From Aliihoeflea sp023389195 (lineage in GTDB: Bacteria; Pseudomonadota; Alphaproteobacteria; Rhizobiales; Rhizobiaceae), in the NCBI GenBank assembly GCA_023389195.1, contig JAEWET010000052.1, positions 1 to 64,000 of the forward strand: a stretch of DNA of 64,000 nucleotides, read 5' to 3'. Of the stretch, positions 9,969-19,110 are shown in pieces; position 1 is the stretch's first letter, and each line of letters begins with the position of its first letter. The position numbers and the translations under genes were made by a program. The notes below the pieces were generated by a model that did not search any database, was not told the DNA's origin, and saw only the letters and a list, made by a program, of their open reading frames with translations.

Positions 9969-11029
9969 CACTTGTCTCCGCCTTCATCTGGCTTCGGCTT
10001 CTTCGCACGCGCCGGGTTCTTCACCTCGGCCGTGCCTTCCGGCGATGGCTTGCCCGGCTCGGCCGTTGTCTCGGACTTCCGGCGGCGGCCGGCAGGGCCG
10101 ATCGGCTCGCCTTCCATGTCCTCGGGTGCGCGATAGTCGGCGGGCGTCCCATCCTTCTTGTCGGGATGCGCGCGCGCGGTCACCTCGCCCTCGACGGACG
10201 GTTCGGCCAGATCGGCGGCGGCCTTGTCTTCCTTCGGCGCCTCGGCGCTGGCCGCCTTCTCGGCGGCCGGATCGGCCTTCACCGGCGACGGCGACTTGAT
10301 CGACGGATCGGTTTCCGGAGCGGCCGTCTTCGGCTTGGCGGCCTGCGAAGGCGCCACTTCCGGCTGGTCGCCGCCGGCCTTCCGCGGCTCAGACTTGCGG
10401 TTCGCCTTCAGCACGGCGCTTTCGTCGGCCAGCGACGTGAACCCGCTCTCAGGCGCCGAGAACACGCGGTCGATCTGCGGGCCGGTCGGCACCGCATCGC
10501 CCCTGCCCGCATCGAACTCGTCGATGATCTCGGCGAGGCGCTCGGGCGTCAAATCCTCATAGGCATCCTTGAAGATCATGACCATCGGCGCATTCACGCA
10601 GGCGCCCTGGCACTCGACCTCTTCCCACGACAGCGTCCCGCCATCGTTGAGGTGGAACTGGTCGTGATGGATCTTCGACCGGCAGACGTCCATCAGCGCT
10701 TCGGACCCGCGCAACATGCACGGCGTCGTGCCGCAGACCTGGATATGCGCCCTGGTGCCGACGGGCTTGAGCTGAAACTGCGTATAGAAGGTCGCGACTT
10801 CGAGGACGCGGATCAGCGGCATTTCGAGCATCTGGGCGACGTGCTCGATCGCCGCCCGCGTCACCCAGCCATCCTGCTCCTGCGCGCGCATCAAAAGCGG
10901 AATGACGGCCGACTGCTCGCGTCCGGCTGGATACTTCTGGATGGTCTTTTCGGCCCAGTCCAAATTTTCGCCTGTGAAGGCGAAAGCTGGCGGCTGGAAT
11001 TGCGGGTCTGCGAGACGGCGTACGGACAT
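9968..11029 (-). CDS. nuoE: NADH-quinone oxidoreductase subunit E with long disordered C-terminal tail
   Basis: 2Fe-2S subunit (cluster N1a) of the NADH module. Residues 1-about 180 form the thioredoxin-like NuoE fold with ligands C99, C104 (CGTTPC), C140 and C144 (CQGAC). From about residue 200 to 353 the protein is a low-complexity tail rich in Ala, Pro, Lys, Glu and Asp, with no recognisable fold. Bacterial NuoE is usually 160-240 aa, and rhizobial versions with extensions often end in a helix-hairpin-helix domain, which is absent here. The start directly abuts the nuoD stop. Confidence 0.97.
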
Positions 11030-12220
11030 TTAGCGGTCGACCTCACCAAACACGATGTCGAGGGAGCCGAGAACGGCGGAGACGTCGGCCAGGAGATGGC
11101 CGCGGCAGAGGAAATCCATCGCCTGCAGATGCGCGAAACCGGGCGCGCGCAGCTTGCAGCGATAGGGCTTGTTGGTGCCATCGGCGACCAGATAGACGCC
11201 GAACTCGCCCTTCGGCGCTTCCACGGCGGCATAGACCTCGCCGGCCGGCACGCGATAGCCCTCGGTGTAGAGCTTGAAGTGGTGGATCAGCGCTTCCATC
11301 GAGCGCTTCATCGCCTGCCGCTTCGGCGGCACGATCTTGCCGTCCGTGGACGAGACGGGACCGACCTTCTCGGCGCCCAGCAGAAGATCGACGCACTGGC
11401 GGATGATCTTCGCCGACTGGCGCATCTCTTCCATGCGGATCAGGTAACGGTCGAAGCAATCGCCGTTCTTGCCGATCGGCACGTCGAAATCCATCTCGGC
11501 ATAGCACTCATAGGGCTGCGACTTGCGCAGATCCCAAGCCGCGCCCGAACCGCGCACCATGACGCCCGAAAAACCCCAGGCCCAGGCGTCCTCGAGCGAG
11601 ACGACGCCGATATCGACATTGCGCTGCTTGAAGATGCGGTTGCCCGTCAGAAGATCGTCGAGATCGTCCATCATCTTCAGGAACGGATCGATCCAGCGAC
11701 CGATATCCTCGACGAGCTGGTCCGGCAGGTCCTGATGGACGCCGCCCGGACGGAAATAGGCCGCATGCATGCGGCTGCCCGAGGCGCGCTCGTAGAACAC
11801 GCACAGCTTTTCGCGTTCCTCGAAGCCCCAGAGCGGCGGCGTCAGCGCACCGACGTCAAGCGCCTGCGTCGTCACATTCAGGATGTGCGACATCACCCGG
11901 CCGATCTCCGAGTAGAGCACGCGGATGATCTGGCCACGCTTCGGCACTTCGATGCCGAGCAGCCGCTCGACCGCAAGCGCGAACGCATGCTCCTGGTTCA
12001 TCGGCGCGCAATAATCGAGCCGGTCGAAATAAGGAACGGCCTGCAGATAGGTCTTGTGCTCGATCAGCTTCTCGGTGCCGCGATGAAGCAGCCCGATATG
12101 CGGATCGACACGATCCACGACCTCACCGTCCAGCTCCAGCACTAGACGCAACACGCCGTGGGCCGCAGGGTGCTGGGGCCCAAAGTTGATGTTGAAGTTG
12201 CGTACGGACGTTTCAGCCAT
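11030..12220 (-). CDS. nuoD: NADH-quinone oxidoreductase subunit D
   Basis: Peripheral-arm 49-kDa subunit that forms the quinone head-group site with NuoB. The 396-aa product starts MAETSVRNFNINFGPQHPAA; the family signature FGPQHPAAHGVLRLVLELDG carries the quinone-site histidine loop. The relationship to [NiFe]-hydrogenase large subunits is apparent in overall layout, but the metal cysteines are lost, as expected. Length is standard. It is separated from nuoC by 9 bp. Confidence 0.98.
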   Translation of the reverse strand: MAETSVRNFNINFGPQHPAAHGVLRLVLELDGEVVDRVDPHIGLLHRGTEKLIEHKTYLQAVPYFDRLDYCAPMNQEHAFALAVERLLGIEVPKRGQIIRVLYSEIGRVMSHILNVTTQALDVGALTPPLWGFEEREKLCVFYERASGSRMHAAYFRPGGVHQDLPDQLVEDIGRWIDPFLKMMDDLDDLLTGNRIFKQRNVDIGVVSLEDAWAWGFSGVMVRGSGAAWDLRKSQPYECYAEMDFDVPIGKNGDCFDRYLIRMEEMRQSAKIIRQCVDLLLGAEKVGPVSSTDGKIVPPKRQAMKRSMEALIHHFKLYTEGYRVPAGEVYAAVEAPKGEFGVYLVADGTNKPYRCKLRAPGFAHLQAMDFLCRGHLLADVSAVLGSLDIVFGEVDR

Positions 12221-12229
12221 TTCGGCGCC

Positions 12230-12835
12230 TCAGTTCGCTTTCGCTTTTTCGTCACCGGGCAGCACGTAATCCGTGCCCTCCCACGGCGAGAGGAAGTCGA
12301 AGTTGCGGAATTCCTGCTTCAACTCGACGGGCTCGTAGACCACGCGCTTGACCTCGTCGTCGTAACGAACCTCGACGAAGCCGGTCAGCGGGAAGTCCTT
12401 GCGCAGCGGATGTCCCTCGAAACCGTAATCGGTCAGGATGCGGCGCAAATCCGGGTGGCCGGTGAACAGGACGCCGTAGAGATCGTAGGTTTCGCGCTCG
12501 AACCAGTCGGCGCCGGGGAAAACCTCGGTCGCGGACGGGATCGGATTGTCCTCGTCCGTCCTGACTTTCAAGCGGATGCGCTGGTTCGTGTAGGGCGAGA
12601 GCAGGTGATAGACGACGTCGAAACGCTTTTCGCGCGCCGGGTAGTCGGCACCGCAAATGTCGATGATCGACACGAAGCGGCACTGCACGTCGTTCTTCAG
12701 GAACTCCAGCACGTCGATCAGGTCGCTCGGCTCGACATGGATCGTCAGGTCGCCGAATGCAACCATGGCGTCCTGAACCTGCGCGTCGAGCCGCTCCTTG
12801 ATATAGGCGGCGAGGTCGTTGAGGGCTTCGCTCAT
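12230..12835 (-). CDS. nuoC: NADH-quinone oxidoreductase subunit C
   Basis: 30-kDa peripheral subunit of complex I, 201 aa from the ATG at 12835 (MSEALNDLAAYIKERLDAQV). The conserved region VFPGADWFERETYDLYGVLF and the C-terminal HPLRKDFPLTGFVEVRYDDE identify the family. The protein is separate from NuoD, not fused as in enterobacteria, which fits an alphaproteobacterium. An open extension towards nuoB exists but overlaps that gene and lacks family similarity. It follows nuoB by 10 bp. Confidence 0.97.
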   Translation of the reverse strand: MSEALNDLAAYIKERLDAQVQDAMVAFGDLTIHVEPSDLIDVLEFLKNDVQCRFVSIIDICGADYPAREKRFDVVYHLLSPYTNQRIRLKVRTDEDNPIPSATEVFPGADWFERETYDLYGVLFTGHPDLRRILTDYGFEGHPLRKDFPLTGFVEVRYDDEVKRVVYEPVELKQEFRNFDFLSPWEGTDYVLPGDEKAKAN

Positions 12836-12845
12836 GCGTCCTGTC

Positions 12846-13427
12846 CTAGCGCTCGATCGTGCCGGTACGGCGGATTTTCTTCTGCAGGAGAAGAATGCCG
12901 TAGAGCAGCGCTTCTGCCGACGGCGGGCAACCCGGCACGTAAATGTCGACCGGTACGATGCGGTCGCAGCCGCGCACGACCGAATAGGAATAATGGTAGT
13001 AGCCGCCGCCATTCGCGCACGAGCCCATCGAGATGACATAGCGCGGCTCGGGCATCTGGTCATAGACCTTGCGCAAAGCGGGCGCCATCTTGTTGGTCAG
13101 CGTGCCGGCGACGATCATGATGTCCGACTGGCGCGGTGAGGCGCGCGGCGCGACGCCGAACCGCTCCGAATCGTAGCGCGGCATGGAGGTGTGGATCATC
13201 TCCACGGCGCAGCACGCCAGGCCGAAGGTCATGAACATCAGCGAGCCGGAGCGCGCCCAGGTGATGAGCGCTTCCGACGAGGTGACCAGAAAGCCCTTGT
13301 CGTCCAGCTCTTCCTTCACATTGAGGAAGAACGGATCGTCAGACCCGATCGGATTGCCCGTGCGCGGGTCGACGAGACCCTTGGGCTTCGGCGCGACGAG
13401 GGTCTGGGAGTTATCCATCAATCCCAT
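12846..13427 (-). CDS. nuoB: NADH-quinone oxidoreductase subunit B
   Basis: Carries cluster N2, the terminal iron-sulfur centre that reduces quinone. I chose the ATG at 13427 (MGLMDNSQTLVAPKPKG, 193 aa). A purine-rich ribosome-binding sequence (AAAGGGAG) lies about 8-10 bases before it, and rhizobial homologues begin MGL. Cluster ligands are visible in FGLACCAVEM, GSCANGGGYY and VPGCPPSAEA. The basic C-terminus KKIRRTGTIER is typical. The start lies inside the end of nuoA, an overlap of about 10 bases. Confidence 0.97.
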   Translation of the reverse strand: MGLMDNSQTLVAPKPKGLVDPRTGNPIGSDDPFFLNVKEELDDKGFLVTSSEALITWARSGSLMFMTFGLACCAVEMIHTSMPRYDSERFGVAPRASPRQSDIMIVAGTLTNKMAPALRKVYDQMPEPRYVISMGSCANGGGYYHYSYSVVRGCDRIVPVDIYVPGCPPSAEALLYGILLLQKKIRRTGTIER

Positions 13428-13783
13428 TCCAGCGCTCCCTTTTTCCATTCGTATATGAAGCCGATCGTCAGCACGCCGAGGAAGATCATCATCGACCAGA
13501 AACCGAGCATGCCGATTTCGCCGAACGAGACCGCCCAGGGGAAGAGGAACGCGACTTCGAGGTCGAAGATGATGAACAGGATGGCGACGAGGTAGAAGCG
13601 GATGTCGAACTTCATGCGCGCGTCATCGAAGGCGTTGAAGCCGCACTCATAGGCCGACAGTTTTTCCGGGTCCGGGTTGCGGTAGGCCACGAGAAAGGGC
13701 GCCGCGATCAGCGCGATGCCGACGATCAGCGCCACACCCATGAAGATCACGATGGGCAGGTATGAGGCGAGCATTTCGTTCAT
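13418..13783 (-). CDS. nuoA: NADH-quinone oxidoreductase subunit A
   Basis: First gene of the complex I operon; small membrane subunit (ND3 type), 121 aa with three hydrophobic helices. The conserved loop YECGFNAFDDARMKFDIRFY, with its cysteine at the quinone-channel loop, is present near residues 47-66. Helices 2 and 3 include FYLVAILFIIFDLEVAFLFPW. No further nuo gene lies upstream. The neighbouring gene upstream on the same strand is the indolepyruvate oxidoreductase, ending 168 bp away. Confidence 0.98.
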   Translation of the reverse strand: MNEMLASYLPIVIFMGVALIVGIALIAAPFLVAYRNPDPEKLSAYECGFNAFDDARMKFDIRFYLVAILFIIFDLEVAFLFPWAVSFGEIGMLGFWSMMIFLGVLTIGFIYEWKKGALEWD

Positions 13784-13951
13784 GAACCGACTTCCCGTTG
13801 AGCGTCGATCCCTGACTATAGCGGGGTGGCGCTGAGAGAAGTAGCGCCGCTCTTTCGCAAGCCTGAAACGGGACCGGCAATGGGCCTTGTTGCAACGCGG
13901 CGAGGGTTAGCGCAGCGATCTTGAGGACGCAAGCCTAACCTTGGGCCCCGG
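13784..13951 (-). promoter_or_regulatory. Presumed leader/promoter region of the nuo operon
   Basis: 168-bp gap between the stop of the indolepyruvate oxidoreductase gene (13952) and nuoA (13783), both read on the minus strand. All 14 downstream operon genes need a promoter, and this is the only sizeable gap before them. I see no confident -35/-10 pair, no strong intrinsic terminator and no repeat element. The assignment rests on position only. Confidence 0.45.
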
Positions 13952-16900
13952 TCACAAATCGTGAGCGCTCCCCTGGAGTGAGGCCAGCGCCGCATCCAGC
14001 TTCGGCCGCACCTCGGCCACCGCCTTGTCCTTCACCGGCCCGAACCCACGAATCTGCATCGGCAGCGCCATTGCCTCGGCGATCGCCTCATGCGTCTGCG
14101 GGGAAAGCCGCGCGAGCGCCTCCTCGATCTTCGTCTCGTACCAGCCGATCAGCCCGCGCTCCATGCGTCGCTCGGCGGTGTAGCCGAAGACGTCGAGAGG
14201 AGTGCCGCGCAGACGTTTCATGCGTGCCAGCACATGGAAGGGCTTCCTGATCCACGGCCCGAAAGATCGCTTCAGCGGCCGCCCCCGCGTGTCGGTGCCA
14301 GCATTCAGCATCGGCGGCGCTAGGTGGTGAACGATCTTCCAGTCGCCCTCGAATTCGGCCGCGAGCTTCTCCTTCAAGCCCGTCTGCGTGTGCAGCCGCG
14401 CGACCTCGTACTCGTCCTTGTAGGCCATCAGCTTGAACAGCGACCGCGCCACCGCTTCCGTCAGCTTCTGCGATCCCATCGCGGCTTCGGCACCGCGCAC
14501 GCGATCGACCATCATCCGATAGCGGCTCGCATAGGCCGCATCCTGATAGTCGGTCAAAAACGCCTCACGGCGCATGACGATCTGGTCCAGCGTTTCGCCC
14601 GCAACTGGCTTCGGCTTGAAGAGTCCCGACACCGCGTCAGGCTTCGCCGCCGCCAGCCGGCCAATCAGGAACGCGCGATGGTTCGCCTCAATCGCGACGC
14701 CGTTGAGTTCGATCGCCTGCCGCAGCGCCTCATGGCCGACCGGCACGAGACCGAGTTGCCAGGCAAAGCCGAGCATCATGACATTAGCAAACACCGTGTC
14801 GCCCATCAGCTTCTCGGAAAGGGCATTGGCGTCCACTGCCGTCAGCGCGCCCTCGCCCACCACGCCGGCGATCGCCGCCAGCCGCTGGTCCACCGCAAGG
14901 TCCGCATCGCGCTTGCGCACGATGTCGCCGGTCGGCATCTTCGCCAGATTCACCGCCGCCTTCATGCCCGCGCGATAGGTCGTAGATGCCTTGGGCGAGG
15001 ACGAGACGACGATGTCGCAGCCGATCAGCGCATCGGCCGCGCCGCCATCGATCCGCACCTGATGGATCGCCTGCGGGCTCGCCGCGAGCCTGACGAAGGA
15101 CAGCACCGGGCCGAATTTCTGTGCGAAGCCTGTGAAGTCGAGCACGGTCGCGCCCTTGGCTTCGAGATGCGCCGCCATGGTGACCAGTTGCCCGACCGTC
15201 ACGACCCCCGTTCCGCCGACGCCGGTGATGAGCAGGTCGAAGGGCTTCTCCAGCGCCGGAATTTCCGGTGCGGCGATATCCGCCGCCAGCGTCGCGAGAT
15301 CGAACTCGACGCCGCCCTTCTTCCTGCGCGTCGCGCCCTCCACGGTCACGAAGCTCGGGCAGAAGCCGTTGAGGCACGAGAAATCCTTGTTGCAGGACGA
15401 CTGGTTGATCCGCCTCTTGGTGCCGAACTCGGTTTCCAGCGGCTCGACCGACAGGCAGTTCGATTCGACCGAGCAGTCGCCGCAACCCTCGCAGACGAGC
15501 TCGTTGATGACGACGAATTTCTTCGGGTCCTCCATCGTGCCGCGCTTGCGGCGCCGCCGCTTCTCGGTCGCGCAGGTCTGCTCGTAGATCAGCACCGACA
15601 CGGCCGCGACGTCGCGCAACTCGCGCTGCACCGCGTCCATCTCGCGGCGGTGATGCAGCGTCGTGCCGGCGGGAAAGTCCTGCATCGAGAACTTGTCCGG
15701 ATCGTCGGAGACGAGCGCGATGCGCTCCACGCCTTCCGCCCGAACCTCTGCCGCGATGGCGTGGACCGAAATCGGCCCGTCCACCGGCTGGCCGCCGGTC
15801 ATCGCCACCGCGTCGTTGAAGAGGATCTTGTAGGTGATGTTGGCCTTTGCCGCGATCGCCTGCCGGATCGCCATCGAACCAGAATGGTAATAGGTGCCCT
15901 CGCCCAGATTCTGGAACACGTGCCCCTTGCCGGTGAACAGCGAGGACGCCGCCCAGTTCACTCCCTCGCCGCCCATCTGGATCAGCGAACTCGTCTCGCG
16001 ATCCATCCACGAAGCCATGAAATGGCAGCCGATACCGGCCAGCGCCTGCGAGCCTTCCGGCACCTTGGTCGAGGTGTTGTGCGGGCAGCCCGAGCAGAAA
16101 TAGGGCGTGCGCGTCGCGCCCGGAACGTCGAGCGCGATGCGCGGTGCTTCCGCGACGTGCCGCGCCCGCTCGATGAAGCCGCGACCGGGGAAAATCCCAT
16201 CCAAGCGCTTCGCCACGATCGGCACGAGCTGACGCGGCGACAGTTCGCCCGTCCACGGCACCAGCCGCTCGCCCGCCTCGTCGCGCTTGCCGACCATGCG
16301 CTTTGGCTTGTCGCCCGGCCAGTCGTAGAAATATTCCTTGAACTGGCTCTCGATGATGCCGCGCTTTTCCTCGATGACGAGGACTTCCTCCTTGCCGCGC
16401 ACGAAGTCCAGCGCATCCCGGCGGGCCAGCGGCCACACCATTCCGACCTTGTAGATGTCGATGCCGAGTTCGCGGCACTGCGCCTCGCCGATGCCGAGAA
16501 GCCGCAGCGCCTCCATCAGGTCGAGATGACCCTTGCCGGTCGTCACGATGCCGAACTTGGCGTCGCGGACCTCATAGATGTGACGGTCGATCGGGTTGGC
16601 TTCGGCAAAGGCGAAGACGGCCTGCTTCTTCGCCTCCATCCGCTCCTCGATCTGCGGTCCGGGCAGGTCCGGCCAGCGATAGTGAAGCCCGCCCGGCGGC
16701 GGCGTGAAATCCGGCTCGCTGAACGTCCGGTCGGGCCTCAATTCGAACGACGCGCCAGATTCGACCGTCTCCGAGATCGCCTTGAAGCCGACCCACATGC
16801 CCGAATAGCGCGACAGCGCGTAGCCGTACTCGCCGAATTCCAGATATTCGGCCACGCTCGCCGGGTTCAGCGTCGGCATGAACCACGCCATGAAGGCGAC

Positions 16901-17401
16901 GTCCGACTGGTGCGGCATGGATGACGAAACGCAGCCATGGTCGTCGCCGGCGATCACCAGCACGCCGCCATTGGGCGAGGAGCCATACGCGTTGCCGTGC
17001 TTCAGCGCGTCGCCGGAGCGGTCGACGCCCGGTCCCTTGCCGTACCACATGCCGAAAACGCCCTCGACCTCGCGCTTCGGATTGGTCTCGACCTGCTGCG
17101 AGCCGAGCACCGCCGTCGCCGCCAGGTCCTCGTTCACAGCCGGCAGGAACTCGATCCGCGCATCCTTCAACTTTTTGCCGATCCGCCACAATTCGAGATC
17201 GAGCCCACCCAGCGGCGAGCCACGATAGCCCGAAATGAACCCGCCGGTCGTCTTGCCGGCTTCGCGATCCCTGCGCGATTGATCGAGCGCGATCCGCACC
17301 AGCGCCTGCGTCCCCGTCATGAAGACGCGGCCGCGCTCCATCTCGTAGCGATCCTTGAGCTGATAGCGGGCGAGTTCGCGGATGGGCTCGTGCGCGGTCA
17401 T
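13952..17401 (-). CDS. Indolepyruvate ferredoxin oxidoreductase, fused alpha/beta type
   Basis: 1149-aa member of the 2-oxoacid ferredoxin oxidoreductase superfamily that decarboxylates aryl- or branched-chain 2-oxoacids (transamination products of aromatic amino acids) to acyl-CoA. Domains in order: pyrimidine-binding thiamine-diphosphate region (about 20-250, with GGFISGYRGSPLGGLDLELW), TPP-binding domain (about 420-610, with YFCSGCPHNTSTKVPEGSQA), a cysteine-rich cluster region near 660-720 (VCEGCGDCSVESNC and CNKDFSCLNGFCPS), then the gamma/IorB-type domain beginning LLITGVGGTGVVTVGQLVTM. Archaeal enzymes split these into IorA and IorB; this fused form is common in aerobic proteobacteria. 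It is divergent from an Lrp-type regulator 139 bp away. Confidence 0.92.
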   Translation of the reverse strand: MTAHEPIRELARYQLKDRYEMERGRVFMTGTQALVRIALDQSRRDREAGKTTGGFISGYRGSPLGGLDLELWRIGKKLKDARIEFLPAVNEDLAATAVLGSQQVETNPKREVEGVFGMWYGKGPGVDRSGDALKHGNAYGSSPNGGVLVIAGDDHGCVSSSMPHQSDVAFMAWFMPTLNPASVAEYLEFGEYGYALSRYSGMWVGFKAISETVESGASFELRPDRTFSEPDFTPPPGGLHYRWPDLPGPQIEERMEAKKQAVFAFAEANPIDRHIYEVRDAKFGIVTTGKGHLDLMEALRLLGIGEAQCRELGIDIYKVGMVWPLARRDALDFVRGKEEVLVIEEKRGIIESQFKEYFYDWPGDKPKRMVGKRDEAGERLVPWTGELSPRQLVPIVAKRLDGIFPGRGFIERARHVAEAPRIALDVPGATRTPYFCSGCPHNTSTKVPEGSQALAGIGCHFMASWMDRETSSLIQMGGEGVNWAASSLFTGKGHVFQNLGEGTYYHSGSMAIRQAIAAKANITYKILFNDAVAMTGGQPVDGPISVHAIAAEVRAEGVERIALVSDDPDKFSMQDFPAGTTLHHRREMDAVQRELRDVAAVSVLIYEQTCATEKRRRRKRGTMEDPKKFVVINELVCEGCGDCSVESNCLSVEPLETEFGTKRRINQSSCNKDFSCLNGFCPSFVTVEGATRRKKGGVEFDLATLAADIAAPEIPALEKPFDLLITGVGGTGVVTVGQLVTMAAHLEAKGATVLDFTGFAQKFGPVLSFVRLAASPQAIHQVRIDGGAADALIGCDIVVSSSPKASTTYRAGMKAAVNLAKMPTGDIVRKRDADLAVDQRLAAIAGVVGEGALTAVDANALSEKLMGDTVFANVMMLGFAWQLGLVPVGHEALRQAIELNGVAIEANHRAFLIGRLAAAKPDAVSGLFKPKPVAGETLDQIVMRREAFLTDYQDAAYASRYRMMVDRVRGAEAAMGSQKLTEAVARSLFKLMAYKDEYEVARLHTQTGLKEKLAAEFEGDWKIVHHLAPPMLNAGTDTRGRPLKRSFGPWIRKPFHVLARMKRLRGTPLDVFGYTAERRMERGLIGWYETKIEEALARLSPQTHEAIAEAMALPMQIRGFGPVKDKAVAEVRPKLDAALASLQGSAHDL

Positions 17402-17540
17402 GGCTGGTCTCCCGATTGGCTGGCAACAGGATACGCCCGATCGGGTGAAAGAGCTTGCCGAAATCCGGCGTCTGGTCCACCAATACGCAATCGGCTGCCG
17501 TCAAACGGCGATTCACCGGTCAATTCGTTCGGATATCGCA
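17402..17540. promoter_or_regulatory. Divergent promoter region between indolepyruvate oxidoreductase and Lrp-family gene
   Basis: 139-bp intergenic region from which the oxidoreductase (minus) and the regulator (plus) are transcribed in opposite directions. It contains a small perfect inverted repeat, GCCGT and ACGGC around a CAA centre near 17499-17511, nested within AATCG/CGATT outer arms. Lrp/AsnC regulators often control the gene divergent to them, so this is a candidate operator. No direct evidence. Confidence 0.35.
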
Positions 17541-17999
17541 ATGAAACTGGAAGAACAGGACCGCCGCCTCCTTTCCATCCTGCAGGAGAACGGCCGCATC
17601 TCCAATCAGGACCTCGCCGACCAGGCGGGCATGTCGGCCTCGGCCTGCTGGCGCCGCGTGCGGGCGCTGGAGGAAGCCGGGATCATCAGCGATTACCGCG
17701 CCTTGCTCGATCCGGCTCAGGCGGGACTGAAGTTCCACGCCATCGTTCACGTCACCCTCACCCGTCACGAGCACGGCCACGTCGACACCTTCATCGCCGA
17801 GGTCCAGCGCCGCCCCGAAGTGCTCGACTGCTTCTCGACCACCGGCGAAGCCGATTATCACCTGCGCGTACTCTGCGCCGACCTCGACGCCTACAACGCA
17901 TTCCTCGAAGGGTTTTTGTTCAGACTGCCGGGGATCGCGAACGTGCGCACCAATCTCGTGCTGAAAAGCATCAAGCACACGACGCGGCTGGCGGTCTGA
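17541..17999 (+). CDS. Lrp/AsnC family transcriptional regulator
   Basis: 152-aa regulator starting MKLEEQDRRLLSILQENGRI at 17541; the upstream open extension is not family-like. Residues about 4-55 form the winged helix-turn-helix (ISNQDLADQAGMSASACWRR is the recognition region). Residues about 65-150 form the RAM/AsnC effector domain, with the signature DCFSTTGEADYHLRVLCADL. Family members sense amino acids. The divergent placement next to the 2-oxoacid oxidoreductase suggests control of amino-acid catabolism there. The effector cannot be read from sequence. Confidence 0.92.
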   Translation: MKLEEQDRRLLSILQENGRISNQDLADQAGMSASACWRRVRALEEAGIISDYRALLDPAQAGLKFHAIVHVTLTRHEHGHVDTFIAEVQRRPEVLDCFSTTGEADYHLRVLCADLDAYNAFLEGFLFRLPGIANVRTNLVLKSIKHTTRLAV

Positions 18000-18022
18000 T
18001 TCTTTGCATTGAGCTTCGCTCG

Positions 18023-18168
18023 ACCCCCACCCTCGATCCCTCCCCACAAGGGGGAGGGAGTCGCCGACGCAGCGTCCTTCCCTGAAATCTCGGCGCTTCG
18101 CTGAAGGAATACATTCGGCGCCGATGCCCTCCCTCCCCCTTGTGGGGAGGGATAAAGGGTCGGGGTCC
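18023..18168. repeat. Palindromic intergenic element, family A copy 1
   Basis: Two long inverted arms of about 40 bp, each containing the core CCTCCCCCTTGTGGGGAGGG or its complement, flank a variable loop of about 65 bp. The ends read ACCCCCACCC... and ...AAAGGGTCGGGGTCC. The same arms recur at 28461, 41670 and 46401. This copy sits in the gap between two convergent genes (Lrp regulator and ferredoxin remnant). Confidence 0.93.
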
Positions 18169-18180
18169 CCTTCGCCCAAA

Positions 18181-18842
18181 CTATCCCGCCAAAAACGCAT
18201 CCATATGAAACGCCTGAACCCCGGCCGGATACCGATACGCATCAAACGGACAGGCGTTTCGCGCAATACAACCCTGCCTGCGGCACACTACCCCCTCACC
18301 CAGAACATGCCCCCGACACGCCCCAACATCATATCCGTCCACATCGAACGCCCCGACCGGACACCCCGTCAAACACGGCTTCTCCCGGCATTCATCGCAA
18401 AGATGCCGCGCCTTCGATAACTCCCCCAGCACCAAAGCCCGATCAAACAGCAGCGCCCCGCGATAGGCATGCCAAAGCCCGAATTCCGGATGCATAAGAA
18501 CCCCAAGCGGCGACGGCCGCAGCCCTTCCGCCCGCATCGCCCATTGCTGGAACGGCATATACGGCTGGTCGCTCGGATAAACCGCCCGCGCGCCGACAGC
18601 GTCCGCGACCTTGTCAATGACAATCCGCGACCACGCATCCAGCGGATCGGCGACGCCAACGTTCCGCGCCCGCCACTCTTGGAGTCCGCCCCGCCGTGGC
18701 TGACTAGCAGTATCGACCTTGCGGGAACCGGCTCTTCCGACGCGAAGTTGAATCCTCCGCGTATAATCAGGCCATGTCCGGCTAGCCGCCCTGCTACCAA
18801 GCGGATCGTTTGCTCGGGGTCCGGCCTTGTCTCTGCCGTCAT
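18181..18842 (-). pseudogene. 4Fe-4S ferredoxin-domain protein, disrupted by a frameshift
   Basis: Two minus-strand frames together make one protein. The N-terminal part begins MTAETRPDPEQTIRLVAGRL at 18842 and runs to LLVSHGG. The C-terminal part resumes in another frame as LQEWRARNVGVADPLDAWSR and continues to the stop at 18181. It includes PFQQWAMRAEGLRPSPLGVL and cysteine motifs CDECREKPCLTGCPVGAF and CRRQGCIARNACP. The frames fail to join near 18680-18710, and a few residues seem missing there compared with the expected family spacing. It is either a pseudogene from a small deletion or a sequencing error. The intact family is a soluble ferredoxin-like protein of unknown role. A repeat element lies directly upstream. 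Confidence 0.7.
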
Positions 18843-18850
18843 CGATAGCG

Positions 18851-18977
18851 AGGCATGGATGCCTGTGACGAGCACAGGCATGACGGCGGAGAGGGGAAAG
18901 TCAGTCGCAAACGCACATGACTCGCGCCGACACCCCCGCAACCGTCATTCCTGTGCTCGTCACAGGAATCCATGCCT
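18851..18977. repeat. Palindromic intergenic element, family D
   Basis: Inverted arms of about 36 bp: 18851-18886 (AGGCATGGATGCCTGTGACG...) and 18942-18977 (...CACAGGAATCCATGCCT), separated by about 55 bp and differing at only a few positions. It lies between the ferredoxin remnant and the MttB-family gene. Arms of this kind, with a core like TGTGCTCGTCACAGG, are typical of dispersed alphaproteobacterial palindromes. Only one copy was noticed here. Confidence 0.85.
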
Positions 18978-19110
18978 CTCCCCTGCAATCGCCTCGACCC
19001 AGCAAGAAAAGCGCACATCACCCCTTCCCGTCCGGCCCTCGTATCGCCGAGCGCCAGACTTCCTTGTGGATGATGTCGGCCACTTTAGCCCGGCCTGAAA
19101 CGGGCTCCTT

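Noticed and set aside
19087..19106. Hairpin AGCCCG/CGGGCT just after the methyltransferase gene as a terminator
   Set aside because: In the direction of the gene the hairpin is followed by AAAG, not a T run, so it does not qualify as an intrinsic terminator.
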